Source: Linderina pennispora
Taxonomy: Eukaryota; Kickxellomycota; Kickxellomycetes; Kickxellales; Kickxellaceae
NCBI RefSeq assembly: GCF_002104995.1
Contig: NW_024468249.1
Coordinates: 62,001-126,000, forward strand
Direction: 5' to 3'
DNA length: 64,000 bases
Position 1 is the stretch's first letter, and the number at the start of each line of letters is the position of its first letter. Shown here in pieces: positions 30,527-40,319 of the stretch. The position numbers and the translations under genes were made by a program. Below the pieces are notes generated by a model that was given only the letters and a program-made list of their open reading frames with translations, was not told where the DNA came from and did not search any database.

Positions 30527-31627
30527 CAATAAACAAATAGGAAAAAAGGGACGAGGTATAGTCGGACAGAGCGCACAAAAAGGAAATGCCGGAAAGCTTC
30601 TATGCAGAAAGATCCACCTTCCCATGAAAGGAAAGCTGCAAAGGGAGATGTCGTGCTGGATCTGAAGGGTGCAGCAACCGGATGGTGCGCAGACGAGCAG
30701 TACAAGCAGGTAGTGGGTGGGCTTGAGCAGCGTTGGCAAACTGTTGCGCATGTGATATCCGTCGTCAGTCAACCTGGGGGATTGCTGGTCAATCTTTTGC
30801 ATCTACTACATAGGACATCGATTGTGTGGGCGGGCCTGTATGCGTGGGAGTACGTCAGCTGTGCAGCGTGCGTCGGGTACGCGCAATTTAACGAAAGCCC
30901 GGCGTAAACCTGCTGTAGAAGAGTGGTACCCGTCTTCAGACGCGGTGATGGTAATGATTACTTAAACGGCATCTATAGCTGTGGGACCAAATCAAGGGGC
31001 TATGGTTCTGCCGCTCCAAATCTGCAATTGCTGAATCAGGATCGCGAAGTGCCAGATACCAATTCCCTGTTGGCAGTGGTGAAGTTCGGACTCTAGGTTC
31101 AACATCTAAGCTGCAAACCCAGCTTTGTTCACGAACAAACTGCATTATTTAGATACTGAATGTCACCGATTAATGCGGCCAAGGAAGCAGCAGCAGCCAC
31201 CTCTGTATCACATTGATTTTTATCAAGGAGTAGCGTCATAATGTGCGCTAATTCACCGTAGATATATATATGATTCTATGAATGTGTTGGATTTCAACAG
31301 AGATACGTGCTATTCCATATATTACATTCAAGAGATGTGCAACTATTACTCCAAACGTAATATAGAAGGGTCTATGATTTGGTAATCTGTATGTGTACGT
31401 GGGAACGGCAGTTCGGGGTACTATATTTAGAAATTAATACAAAACTAAACTCGTGCCAGCTTCAGGTATTCCACATAGAATTCGAGCCATGCAGGATGTC
31501 AAGCGCTCTTCCCATTCCAAGAAACAGGTTCACAGCATCTGACAAGCACCACGAGTATATACAGCAAGATTCTGAGTGCACTGAGGTGAGGAGTGTATTG
31601 AATTGCACTGATCAGGAAATTGCTTTT

Positions 31628-33217
31628 CTAGTGGAAGTGAGCACGGGCCGGGTGGTACGAGTCCACCTGCTCGTGGTAGCTGTTTCCGCTGGCATCGCGG
31701 CGAGTGAGCAGGGTGGTCGGGGCGCGCGACCACGAGAAGCCAGGCTGCACAGTGGTCTCGTTGGCCAGACGCTTGGTGACAGAGTCCAACTCAAGGCGCA
31801 GGAAGTCGCGCAGGAACTCGCCAACCTGGGTGTTCTCGTTGTTACCATGGAGCTTCTCAGTACCCTTGCCGTAGGCATACAGACCGACATCCACACCAGT
31901 ATGGCCACCAGTAGTCCAGCCAATGTGGGCATACTTGGAAACAACATGACCGACGCTGTGCTTGCAGTCTGTCGAGCCACTGGCAACGCCATCGACGATG
32001 CTCTTGACATCCGAGTCCGTGACATTGGCAAGACCCAGGTACTGAGGAATCACGGTTGTGCGGACAAACTCGCTGCGCTTGTCAGCCGGGATCTTCTTGA
32101 TCTCGGGGCAGATGACCTCAGTAGACTTCTTCACCGGCTGCAGGAACTTGGGGTAGAAGACGTAGTCGGGGTCGACAGCCAGCGTCAGACCGCCAGTCTC
32201 GTGGTCCGAAGTGGCCACCATGGAGGTGTCGGGGTGAGCATCAATGAACTTGCGCACGGCAGTGATGGTCTCCCAGTACTGGAGAATGTCACGGAGGTGA
32301 GCAGCCGGGTCGTTGTCGTGGCCAGCCATGTCGATGCGCGCAGCCTCGATCATGATGAAGAAGCCCTTCTTGGAGTTCTCGGTGTTCTTGTGCAAGATGT
32401 TCAGAGCCTTGGTGGCCATCTCGGCAAGCGAAGGCTCCTTGGCCGCATCACGGTCGATCTCGTACGACATGTGGCCGGAAGTGAACAGACCAAGCAGCGG
32501 GAGCTTGGCAGAGGTCTTCAGCGCATCGAACGAGGCGCGGTCAGAGAAGGTCGAGTATCCCTTGGTTTGGGCCAGCTTCCAGGCATCAAGAGTATCGGTA
32601 CGGCACGAACCCTTGGTGGTGTTAGGCTGGAAGAAGCACAGACCACCGCCGAGCAGCAGGTCAACCTTGTTTCCGAGAACGTTGTCTCCGATCTCGTGCT
32701 GAGCGATAAGACCCTCCATGTCGCGGTCAACGACATGAGCGGCGAACGAAGCTGGGGTAGCGTGGGTGATACGCGAGGTAGTGACCAGACCGGTCTTGTA
32801 GCCCTGGAGCTTGGCAGCCTCCAGGACAGTGCCGCAAGGCTTCTCGTCGTCAGTGACGCCGATAGCACCGTTATACGACTTCTTGCCGCAGGAAAAGGCG
32901 GTGGCGCCGGCAGCCGAATCGGTGACCAGCGAGTCAGACGCCTTGGTGCGCGACGTGCCAACAAGGATCTCATCGAGGTTCGACAGCCACTGGTAGGGCT
33001 TGCGGTCGATCTGCTGCACGTATGTGCGAGCCAGGGTCTCGGAGGCCACGCCAAAGCCGTCGGAGACGATCATGATGAGGTTCTTGTTGGCGGGCTTCTT
33101 GCCGTTGCCGTTGCCATTGCCGTTGCCATCACAGTCGCCGTTTGAGTAGTTGTTGGCGGGCATGGCAGACACGGCGGCAATGGCCAGGGAGAGGATGGAG
33201 ACAACAGAGATCTTCAT
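31628..33217 (-). CDS. Secreted alkaline phosphatase, copy B
   Basis: Intact, 529 residues, same strand and organisation as copy A and nearly identical over the catalytic core, including the SDGFG, TDSAAGAT, EAARIDMAGHDND, SDHETGG and GGHTGVDVG motifs. Signal peptide MKISVVSILSLAIAAVSAMP. Differs by an NGNGNGNGNG insertion just after the signal peptide and by diverged stretches near the signal peptide, around residues 342-352 (copy A DYSWF, copy B DYVFY) and in the C-terminal 35 residues. Tandem duplication is clear. Promoter has a TATA box at 33316 and CACGTG at 33507 and 33642. Confidence 0.95.
   Translation of the reverse strand: MKISVVSILSLAIAAVSAMPANNYSNGDCDGNGNGNGNGKKPANKNLIMIVSDGFGVASETLARTYVQQIDRKPYQWLSNLDEILVGTSRTKASDSLVTDSAAGATAFSCGKKSYNGAIGVTDDEKPCGTVLEAAKLQGYKTGLVTTSRITHATPASFAAHVVDRDMEGLIAQHEIGDNVLGNKVDLLLGGGLCFFQPNTTKGSCRTDTLDAWKLAQTKGYSTFSDRASFDALKTSAKLPLLGLFTSGHMSYEIDRDAAKEPSLAEMATKALNILHKNTENSKKGFFIMIEAARIDMAGHDNDPAAHLRDILQYWETITAVRKFIDAHPDTSMVATSDHETGGLTLAVDPDYVFYPKFLQPVKKSTEVICPEIKKIPADKRSEFVRTTVIPQYLGLANVTDSDVKSIVDGVASGSTDCKHSVGHVVSKYAHIGWTTGGHTGVDVGLYAYGKGTEKLHGNNENTQVGEFLRDFLRLELDSVTKRLANETTVQPGFSWSRAPTTLLTRRDASGNSYHEQVDSYHPARAHFH
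33101..33130 (-). repeat. Hexanucleotide repeat coding Asn-Gly
   Basis: Five GCCGTT/GCCATT-type units on the plus strand, read on the minus strand as (Asn-Gly)n at the mature N-terminus of phosphatase B. Absent from copy A. Confidence 0.85.
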
Positions 33218-33315
33218 GATGATATGTGTATTAATTAGTTAAGGATAGAAAGGCGAAGGAAGGGTATCTGAGGATAAGAAGCTTACATGCAAGACAATTG
33301 AGAGGTGGCACAGAC

Positions 33316-33323
33316 GTATTTAT
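33316..33323 (-). promoter_or_regulatory. TATA box, alkaline phosphatase B
   Basis: TATAAATA on the minus strand, 99 bp before the ATG at 33217. Confidence 0.6.
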
Positions 33324-33506
33324 ATAGGCAACGTTGGCAGCAAAAAAAGTAGGACCTCCCCCAGGACGCAATGCTTGTTTTCTTTTTCTTGCAATCACGG
33401 ACGTGGTAGTGGTTCATGCATCAGGCAGGCGGGATTGTACAGGGGTAATCTTGGTCGTTTGGATGGGAGGGCGAGGTATAAGCCATAGAGTAGCAATAGT
33501 TTCCCA

Positions 33507-33512
33507 CACGTG
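33507..33512. promoter_or_regulatory. CACGTG box, phosphatase B promoter
   Basis: CACGTG within the palindrome CACACGTGTG, preceded by TTTCC as in copy A, 290 bp before the ATG. A second CACGTG is at 33642-33647. Confidence 0.45.
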
Positions 33513-34399
33513 TGTCAAGGCAACTAGAAAACAGGCTAGGGGTTAGCCGGACTGAGCCGGCACAAAACCTGGATCAGAAAAAAACAGTGTGCATATCGAC
33601 ATGGCTAGAAACACCAGACGAGCAGAATGTAGACTTTCTGGCACGTGTAGGCCAGGTGTAGCTGGAAATGAAGCCCCTGGGCAAAGGGCAGAAGTTGGGG
33701 AGGGAAGAGTAGCAAGGTGTCGATCGCATATTTTCCACATAATCTGCGTATGTGCCCAGTTTGCAAAAGGAACTGAGTACGGTCCCGCCAATGACCAGCA
33801 GAGTTAGGCGAATGTGGGCAAGTGGGTGTGTTTGTGTGACATGGGCAAGGAGAGATGGGATTGACGAGGCACGGTTTCAGAACAGCTTGCGTCTGTCGAA
33901 GCGCTGATATGTGGAGTCAACGATAGGCATGCGGTCAGTGGTGGCAGTGGGATGATTCCCAGACGCTCCAGGACGGCCATTCGACCATCCGGGCTTGGTG
34001 GCACTGGAATGCGATTTGCTCGGGACCGGCCAGGGCCGGCACAGCCAAGATAACAGAAAGAAGGGGTGGGATCCAGAACATGGCACAGGTTGAGAGTGCA
34101 GGGCTGCAGGAGGGAGAGAAGGCACAGCCACAGCAGTGATCTCCAGGAGAGGCAACGGGTATAGGAGATGGAGCCGTTTGGCGCAGCCATTGTTTTTCTT
34201 GTCGAGCCGTGATCGAGCCAGCTGGGGAGAAAATGGCCACGGAAACCGCTGATCCACTCAGCAGAGCGAATATTCGCGTCAGCACAGGCAAAAAAAAAAA
34301 ACGGAGCGCTATCACGGGGCAAGTTCCACTTTTATGAGGTTTTCGCTTGTTCATTCCAAGAGCGCATTTTTCTACCGAAATTCAAGGAGGGAAACAGCC

Positions 34400-34693
34400 A
34401 TGACAGTGACACGTTCGCAGGTGCTAAAGCTCTACCGCTCGTCGTTGCAGGCAGCGCAGCAGTTCGAGACATACAACTTCCGCAAGTACTTTTACCGGCG
34501 TACGCGCGATCGGTTCCGCGCCAGCAGCACTTTGACGGAGGAGCCGGCGATTGCGCAGGCGGTGGCAGAGGCGCGGCAGGAGCTGACAGTGATGCAGAGG
34601 CAGGGTCTGGTCAACAAGATGTTCTCGCACAACCGCGTGGTGATCGAGTCGGACCCAAAGTATGCGTCGGGAACCCGGCGGTTTGCAGACTAG
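34400..34693 (+). CDS. ISD11: LYR-motif Fe-S assembly factor Isd11 (LYRM4)
   Basis: 97 residues. MTVTRSQVLKLYRSSLQAAQQFETYNFRKYFYRRTRDRFR shows the LYR tripeptide followed by the F..YNFR.Y..RR.RD.FR pattern specific to Isd11/LYRM4. The protein binds acyl-carrier protein and stabilises the cysteine desulfurase Nfs1 in the mitochondrial matrix. ATG 34400 is chosen because the product then matches the family length (about 90-95); an in-frame upstream extension to 34334 exists. Its TAG stop shares CTAG with the stop of the convergent gene. Confidence 0.92.
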   Translation: MTVTRSQVLKLYRSSLQAAQQFETYNFRKYFYRRTRDRFRASSTLTEEPAIAQAVAEARQELTVMQRQGLVNKMFSHNRVVIESDPKYASGTRRFAD

Positions 34694-35826
34694 GTTTGAG
34701 TAATAGTGTTGAGGGAATACATGTAGTAGGCGATGGCAGTGGCGAGTAGTGTGAGGCAGAGGGAGCGTGGGACGGGGGTGACGGCCAAGTGGTAGGCCTC
34801 GCCAGCAATGTAGCCGGCGACCTGTCCCAGCAGCAGCCAGAGCAGCCAGTGGGGGTCGACCATGTCGGGCAGATCGCCGGACACAGCGCTAAGCCGGGCG
34901 GCCGCAGCAAGGTCCAGGTCGAACTCGGCGGCCACAGGCAGGTGGTCCGAGCCACAGACGTGCAGAGAGTCGTATCTGCGCCAGACAACGGGACAGGCAG
35001 GGTGGTTCCTGTTGCTGGCAGGGCGGTTCCTATCGGCGGCGGAAGATAGTTCTCCCGCCCACCACCTGCGGACAGCATCGGCGGCGCTCGGGGACCTGAC
35101 ATAGACCAGCGTCCGGTCACACCACGCCGGCGCGCGCAGATTGTCGTACAGGCGCTGGGGACCAACCACCAGGCGGTATGTGGGGGCAAAGGCGATCGCG
35201 GACTCGGCAAAGGCCGGCAGGACTCGGTTGGCCAGGATTTCCTGGCGGAGCTGGTCCTTGTGCAGCTCGCCATGGGCGGCTCGGTAATTGAGATCGCCCA
35301 GGAACACCGCAGCATCGGCGTGCAGCAGCGACCCGCCGAGCGCCAATCGCGCGACGATGTCGCGGAAATGGGTGTTCCGCACGCCTGCCGCCATGCCCGC
35401 CGCCAGGTGAGCCGCCACCACCGCCAGCGACATAGTGGCGGAGCCCTCGCGCACCCTCAGACACACGCCGATACCGCCTTTGCTGCTGGTCAGCCATGGC
35501 CCGGTGCTGGCCTTGTTTATGGCTATGGTGGCGATCTGCTGCGCGCTGGGCATGCGCTGATATACCGCCAGGCCTTGGGCGCCGTGCTCCACCGCGGCTA
35601 TGCAATGCATGGAGGGGAGGGCGGCGGACAGCCCGCGCAGGATGTGGGCAAAATTGGCAGAGTATTGCGATGCGCGGCGGAACCGCATGGCTTCCAGAAA
35701 ATCGCTGTGCTCCTGCACGGCCACAATGAAGACATCAGCGGCTCCGGCGCCCTGCACCAATGCCCGCAGCGCCGTTTCCGACGGCCGCCGCTGCGCCAGG
35801 TTGTATGTCACGGTGCCAATGCGCAT
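34690..35826 (-). CDS. Inositol polyphosphate 5-phosphatase-like protein with C-terminal membrane anchor
   Basis: 378 residues, intact. The endonuclease/exonuclease/phosphatase-fold motifs of IPPc enzymes are in order: TVTYNLAQRRPS (about 4-15), FIVAVQE with the metal Glu, SSKGGIGVCLRV, VVAAHLAAG, VFLGDLNYR (metal Asp/Asn), FAPTYRL, YDNLRAPAWCDRTLVY, and GSDHLPVAAEF (catalytic Asp-His). Two hydrophobic stretches at the end (LLWLLLGQVAGYIAG and SLCLTLLATAIAYYMY) suggest tail anchoring, as in some ER- or Golgi-linked phosphoinositide phosphatases. It lacks Sac1 and other extra domains. The ATG at 35826 sits directly after a C12 run; no earlier ATG is convincing. Confidence 0.85.
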   Translation of the reverse strand: MRIGTVTYNLAQRRPSETALRALVQGAGAADVFIVAVQEHSDFLEAMRFRRASQYSANFAHILRGLSAALPSMHCIAAVEHGAQGLAVYQRMPSAQQIATIAINKASTGPWLTSSKGGIGVCLRVREGSATMSLAVVAAHLAAGMAAGVRNTHFRDIVARLALGGSLLHADAAVFLGDLNYRAAHGELHKDQLRQEILANRVLPAFAESAIAFAPTYRLVVGPQRLYDNLRAPAWCDRTLVYVRSPSAADAVRRWWAGELSSAADRNRPASNRNHPACPVVWRRYDSLHVCGSDHLPVAAEFDLDLAAAARLSAVSGDLPDMVDPHWLLWLLLGQVAGYIAGEAYHLAVTPVPRSLCLTLLATAIAYYMYSLNTITQT

Positions 35827-35838
35827 GGGGGGGGGGGG
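35827..35838. repeat. G12/C12 homopolymer touching a start codon
   Basis: Twelve Gs on the plus strand, so the minus-strand gene begins CCCCCCCCCCCC-ATG. Length in the read is likely uncertain. Confidence 0.9.
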
Positions 35839-35930
35839 AATTCCGGAGCAGAAAGGGAATTTATTTACAAGTGGGAAAAGTGCAGCTGCAGGCGAAGCAG
35901 AAGAGAAAGTCAATCAGGAAAGGCAAAGGG

Positions 35931-36701
35931 CTAGACCTGGGCTGTCTGCTGGTGGCCGGGCTCTGCCTCGGGCTCAGGCCCCTGGCGCAGATTATGGACG
36001 GGCGGCTGCAGCGGCTGGATGTACGCAGCCGCCAGACTCGGCGAGTGCGACGGCAGCGACGGCGACAGCGACAGCGACGACGACGTGGAGGCCGCGCGCT
36101 TATGCTCCTGGGCCGCATACGGCACATACGCCGGCCTGCCCGCATCCTGCGAGCCATCGGACCTGCCGCGCTCGGCCCTCAGCCTGGCCCTTCGTCTGGC
36201 ATTGCGCTCCCTCTCCTTCTGCAGGTACTCGGCATAGAGCACCGGGTTCTTCTTCAGCTCCGCCCGCTTCTGCCGCTTCTTCTCGGCATCGGCAATCCGC
36301 GACGCCGACCGCTTCGACGCCGGCTTTGGCGACTCGCCGTCGGAGTGCTCCTTCGCCGAGCCCTCGGTTTCCGGCGTGTGCGAGACGCTGCGCGAGTCCG
36401 CCTTGCCCTGCTTGGCACACAGCCCAGAGTTCCACCGCAATGTCTCGATGGCTTCCAGGATGTGCACGCGTGTGCCAAATGCCGACACGCCCAGCTCGTC
36501 TGCCAGCACCGTGTTGGTAACGTAGTTGACCAGCACATGGCCGTCCACTGCGTGCTCCTTGAACACCGCCGATATGTCGGCTATCAGAGGCAGCGTCTGC
36601 GCCCACCGGCACACATCATCCACTGTCCATTGCTGCGGGTTGCCTGGCAGCGGCGCTGTGGTGGATGGGGGCGACGGGCTCTTGACTGGGGATGATACCA
36701 T
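35931..36701 (-). CDS. SAM-domain protein
   Basis: 256 residues, intact. A sterile-alpha-motif domain spans about 22-90 (QQWTVDDVCRWAQTLPLI...VDGHVLVNYVTNTVLADELGVSAFGTRVHILEAIETL). A Lys/Arg/Glu-rich helical segment with KKNPVLYAEYLQKERERNARRRARLRAERGR (about 148-180) follows, and a Ser/Pro-rich tail. SAM domains mediate oligomerisation in signalling scaffolds, transcription regulators or RNA binding; which applies is unknown. No signal or membrane segment. The basic helical part could bind nucleic acid or membranes. Confidence 0.75.
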   Translation of the reverse strand: MVSSPVKSPSPPSTTAPLPGNPQQWTVDDVCRWAQTLPLIADISAVFKEHAVDGHVLVNYVTNTVLADELGVSAFGTRVHILEAIETLRWNSGLCAKQGKADSRSVSHTPETEGSAKEHSDGESPKPASKRSASRIADAEKKRQKRAELKKNPVLYAEYLQKERERNARRRARLRAERGRSDGSQDAGRPAYVPYAAQEHKRAASTSSSLSLSPSLPSHSPSLAAAYIQPLQPPVHNLRQGPEPEAEPGHQQTAQV

Positions 36702-37320
36702 GGCTTGAAGGGGAGAAAAAAATGTTGTATGCTTTTTAGGAATATAGAGAGGGAAGGGGAAAAGTACAAGTGCGTTCGGTGGGGGGAGGTTGTTCTAGCA
36801 GGGAAGCCCACCCGGTCGGCCGCACCAGTCTTATATAAAGCGCCCCGGAGGGAGTGAAGGACGCAAGGCGGGGTTTCGCCAACTGGGAAAATGCCGCCGA
36901 GAATCACTCCATCCGGTGATGATTCCGCCCGCACGCCCCCCTCCTCACTCGGCGATCGTATGGCTGCTCCTTGTGAGCGCGGGTTGGCCGCTTCGCATCC
37001 TTTTGCGCGCAGCCTCTCCCCCGACCCCCCCGAACAGCCCCTCCACACCTGAAACACTGAACACCGAGGGATGATCGAGGAGCGCGGCTCCGTTTCTCCA
37101 CGTGGAAGCCGTGCGGCGGGATAAAAATACTGCGCCGGAGCAGACATCTTCCTCTCCTTTTCCCTTGCCAAGAATCCGGGCCGTCTTCCGCCGGGCTTTA
37201 TCATGGGCCAGTTTATTTGAAGCCTTTTTTTATTTGCCTGCTCTTCATGCCATATCGAACCTTACTTTTACTTCTCCCTAATTTTTTCTTTTTTTACAAA
37301 CCTCTAGTAATTACACCTCA
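36702..37320. promoter_or_regulatory. Divergent promoter region, SAM protein / FIT
   Basis: Shared by genes transcribed away from each other. The nearly palindromic TTATATAA (36831-36838) can serve either strand and lies 131 bp from the SAM-protein ATG. GC-rich middle, T-rich tract before the FIT start. Confidence 0.5.
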
Positions 37321-38028
37321 ATGTCGCAGCATCGGCGGACAACAGAGCTGGTGCCGCTCTCCCTGCTGTTCACAATAGCCATTGGATACTACCACAGCAC
37401 CGACCCGCACAGCCCCTCCACATCGTCGGCGCCGTCCATCTGGTCCTCCAAGACCAACCCGCTGAACCGCTATTTCGCCAAGCTGGCATGGCTCTGGACA
37501 ACCGCGCTGTTTGCCTTGGCGCTGGTCGTCCGGACGCAGGGCCGACCGATCGCCCGCCAGCTGCATGTGATATCGCGATACATTCTGGCAACCACATACT
37601 GGTACTTGATGACGCAATGGTGTTTCGGCGCGCCGCTGTTTGACCGAGTGTTTCTGATGACTGGCGGCTCGTGCCTGATTGGCCCCAGCTCGGTGCCTGC
37701 CGCTTCCATGCGCGCCTGCCGATCGGCGGGCGGCAGCTGGAGCGGCGGCCACGATATCTCCGGCCACTGCTTTTTGCTGCTGCACTCCACGCTGTTCTTG
37801 GTCGAGGAGGTCATCCGCCCGCTACCAAGGGCTAACCGCAGCCTCCATAGGACTGTGGTCGGCGTGGCCTCGGTGTCGCTGGTCGCCGTCTGGGTCGTCA
37901 TGCTGCACTTCACCGCAAAGTTCTTCCACGGCCCGCTCGAGCTGATCTCTGGCTCGGTACTGGGCATCGCCTTCTGGGCCGCCATGTACTATCGTCGCCC
38001 CTCCACAGTGGATCACCTTCCTGAATAG
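37321..38028 (+). CDS. SCS3: FIT family lipid-storage protein (Scs3/FITM2)
   Basis: 235 residues, intact ER membrane protein with about six hydrophobic segments. The family signature WSGGHDISGHCFLL is at 141-154, with the first catalytic-type His; the second is in HFTAKFFHGPLE. FIT2/Scs3 acts as an acyl-CoA diphosphatase in the ER, needed for ER lipid balance and lipid-droplet budding. Length and motif spacing fit yeast Scs3/Yft2-type proteins. The stop lies only 50 bp from the convergent branching-enzyme stop. Confidence 0.88.
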   Translation: MSQHRRTTELVPLSLLFTIAIGYYHSTDPHSPSTSSAPSIWSSKTNPLNRYFAKLAWLWTTALFALALVVRTQGRPIARQLHVISRYILATTYWYLMTQWCFGAPLFDRVFLMTGGSCLIGPSSVPAASMRACRSAGGSWSGGHDISGHCFLLLHSTLFLVEEVIRPLPRANRSLHRTVVGVASVSLVAVWVVMLHFTAKFFHGPLELISGSVLGIAFWAAMYYRRPSTVDHLPE

Positions 38029-38078
38029 ATAGCCTTCAATATTTGGAATTCTCAAAAAAATCTCACGCTGCTTTCTCC

Positions 38079-40319
38079 CTACTCCACCACCTTGAACACC
38101 GTGGCCGTGCGCGCGGGCAGGTACGCCTGGATGTAGTTGGGGCGGCCGTTCCACTCCAGCGGCGTCGAGAAGTGCTCGACCGAGTGGTCAACGCGGCCCT
38201 GTCCCAGAAACTCCTTGTCGTCCGTTGAAAGCACCGGCACGTACTTGCCAGCCCACCTGCACCCGATGCGGTAGTCCGTGTACGAGTTGGTCGGGTGGAA
38301 GTTGAAGACCCACAGCAGATGCCCGCGCTCAAACGCCAGCACCTTGTCGCCCTCGTGCTTCAGCGTGACCCACTGGTCTTGAGACGACAGCCAGTGGAAC
38401 TGGTTCTCCAGATGGTGCATCGCCCTGTCGAACCGGTACAGGTACTTGTACCGCAGCATCTCGTCCTTGATCAGGTTGAACTGCCGCCGCGCGTAGTGGA
38501 AGCTCGAGCCGTTGCCCTCGCGCGGGAAGTCGAGCCACTCGGGGTGCCCGAACTCGTTGCCCTCAAAGTTCAGGTAGCCCTCGCCGCCCAGACCCATCGT
38601 CACCAGCCGGATCATCTTGTGCAGCGCCATCCCGCGCTCCACCACCGGCGTCAGCTCAGTCAGGTCGCTCATGTTGGTGTACATCTCCTTGTCCATCAGC
38701 CAGAACGCCAGCGTCTTGTCGCCCACCAGCGCCTGGTCGTGCGACTCGCAGTATGTGATCGCCCGCTCCTGGTACCGCCGGTTCGTCAGCTGGTGCGCAA
38801 TGTGGCCCATGTTCCAGTCCTCATCCTTCTGCTCCTTGAGCATCTTGATCCACATGTCTGGAATCGACATCGTCAGCCGGTAGTCAAAACCCACTCCGCC
38901 CTCAGGCACTGCCCGGCACAGCGTCGGCATGCCCGACACGTCCTCGGCGATCGTGACAAACCCCGGGTACAGCTTGTGGCACATGTAGTTGGCCAGCATC
39001 AGGTACGCAATTGCGTCCTCGTCGGTGTTACCCGTAAAGTACTCGTTGTAGTCGCCGCTGAAGCCGTACGCGATTCCGTGGTGCTTGTACATCATCGATG
39101 TCACACCATCAAACCGGAACCCGTCGAACCCAAACTCCTCGACCCAGTAGCGCAGGTTCGACAGCAGGAACCGCATGACCTCGTGGCTGCCGTAGTTGAA
39201 CAGCCGGCTGTTCCACAGCTCGTGCCGGCCCATGCCGCCCTCATGGAAGTAGCAGTGGTCGGTGCCGTCAAACTGGTTCAGCCCATCCTCGACGTTGTTG
39301 CACGCATGCGAGTGCACCACGTCCAGGAACACCACAATGCCCATGCCGTGCGCCGTGTCAATCAGCTCGCGCAGATCGTCGGGCGAGCCATACCGCGACG
39401 ATGGCGCAAAGAACGACGTCACCTGGTACCCGAATGACGCATAGTACGCGTGCTCCATCACCGCCATCAGCTGCACACAGTTGTAGCCCAGGTCGCAGAT
39501 GATAGGCAGCACATCGCGCGTGAACTCCTTGTACGTGGCCACGCGCGGCTCCGGCGACGAAATGCCCACGTGCGCCTCGTAGATGCGCAGGTCGGCCGGC
39601 GGCACCACGCGCTGCGTGTTCTTGACCTTGTACTTGTTGGGCGGGTTGTAGAACACGCTGTCGTAGATCGGGCTCTTGCTCAGATCCTGCGTCACATGCG
39701 TGCTCCACGCCGGCAGCCGGTACACGCGCTCGCCGCTGCCCGTCACAAACGACACCTTGATATGGCTGCCATGCGGGATCGCTACCTTGCCATTGACGTT
39801 GGGAACCACGCACTCCCATACGCCAAACTCGTTGCGCGTCATCTTGTTGGCGTTGACATCCCAGCTGTTGAAGTCGCCCACCAGCGACGCCTCCTTGGCT
39901 CCAGGTGCCCACTCGCGGTATCGCACGCCCTGCGGGGTGACATGCAGACCAAAATCCTCGTATCCACGCGAGAACTTGTCGATGCCGCCCTCGCTCAGCT
40001 CAATGTCGCGCACCCACCGCTTGAAGTGCGCAAACCGCTGGCCAAAGTACTGCCTGTGCGGCTCCAGATAGCCGTCAGACTTGATTACGTCAGTGCCGTC
40101 ACCGGCGATCTCTGGGTCAGAGCCGCTCAGGTACGCGCTGTCGGCAACCTTGGTTGGCGGCCCCATAAAGTTGCCCCTCAAGTGTGGGCTGCGCCGATGC
40201 TGCCACCGGCGAGTGCGGTGCCGTCGATCTGGGCGTGGACGCCGCAGAGCTGGCAGCCGAGCTCACATTGAGGTTTGCCGGGACGGCTGGACCTTGCTGT
40301 TTCTCTTCTTGCCAGTCAT
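38079..40319 (-). CDS. GLC3: 1,4-alpha-glucan (glycogen) branching enzyme
   Basis: GH13 subfamily 8 with N-terminal CBM48-like domain ([21 protein letters not shown]). The four GH13 regions are visible: [20 protein letters not shown] (nucleophile Asp), IAEDVSGMP (acid/base Glu) and CESHDQAL. It transfers alpha-1,4 chains to alpha-1,6 branches in glycogen, in the cytosol. About 700 residues from 40181 to 38079 are unbroken. The ATG at 40319 gives [13 protein letters not shown] then TGA. Either a 78-bp intron (40266-40189, GTGAGC...GCAG) joins it in frame, or two indels hide a Ser/Ala/Pro-rich N-terminus coded in the adjacent frame. Confidence 0.95.

Larger units (their letters stand above)
30135..31627. 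other. Intergenic between the tandem phosphatases
   Basis: Promoter of copy A plus the 3' flank of copy B. Holds a TATAAATA box (30277-30284) and a CACGTG (30521-30526). Short open frames, such as 30602-30907 on the plus strand, lack recognisable features and I do not call them genes. Confidence 0.55.
33218..34399. other. Intergenic, 1.2 kb
   Basis: Promoter of phosphatase B and 5' flank of ISD11. Minus-strand open frames at 33804-34322 have no recognisable domain and are probably chance. An A12 run at about 34289-34301 lies 100 bp before ISD11. Confidence 0.5.

Noticed and set aside
28569-33145. Very long open frames (518 and 588 codons) antisense to both alkaline phosphatases
   Set aside because: They mirror intact genes with full catalytic motifs; strong bias against A/T at third positions keeps the antisense frame open. 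No domain is recognisable in the antisense text.
33804-34322. Minus-strand frames of 120-170 codons upstream of ISD11
   Set aside because: Three overlapping frames are open at once with Pro/Ser-rich text and no start context or domain.
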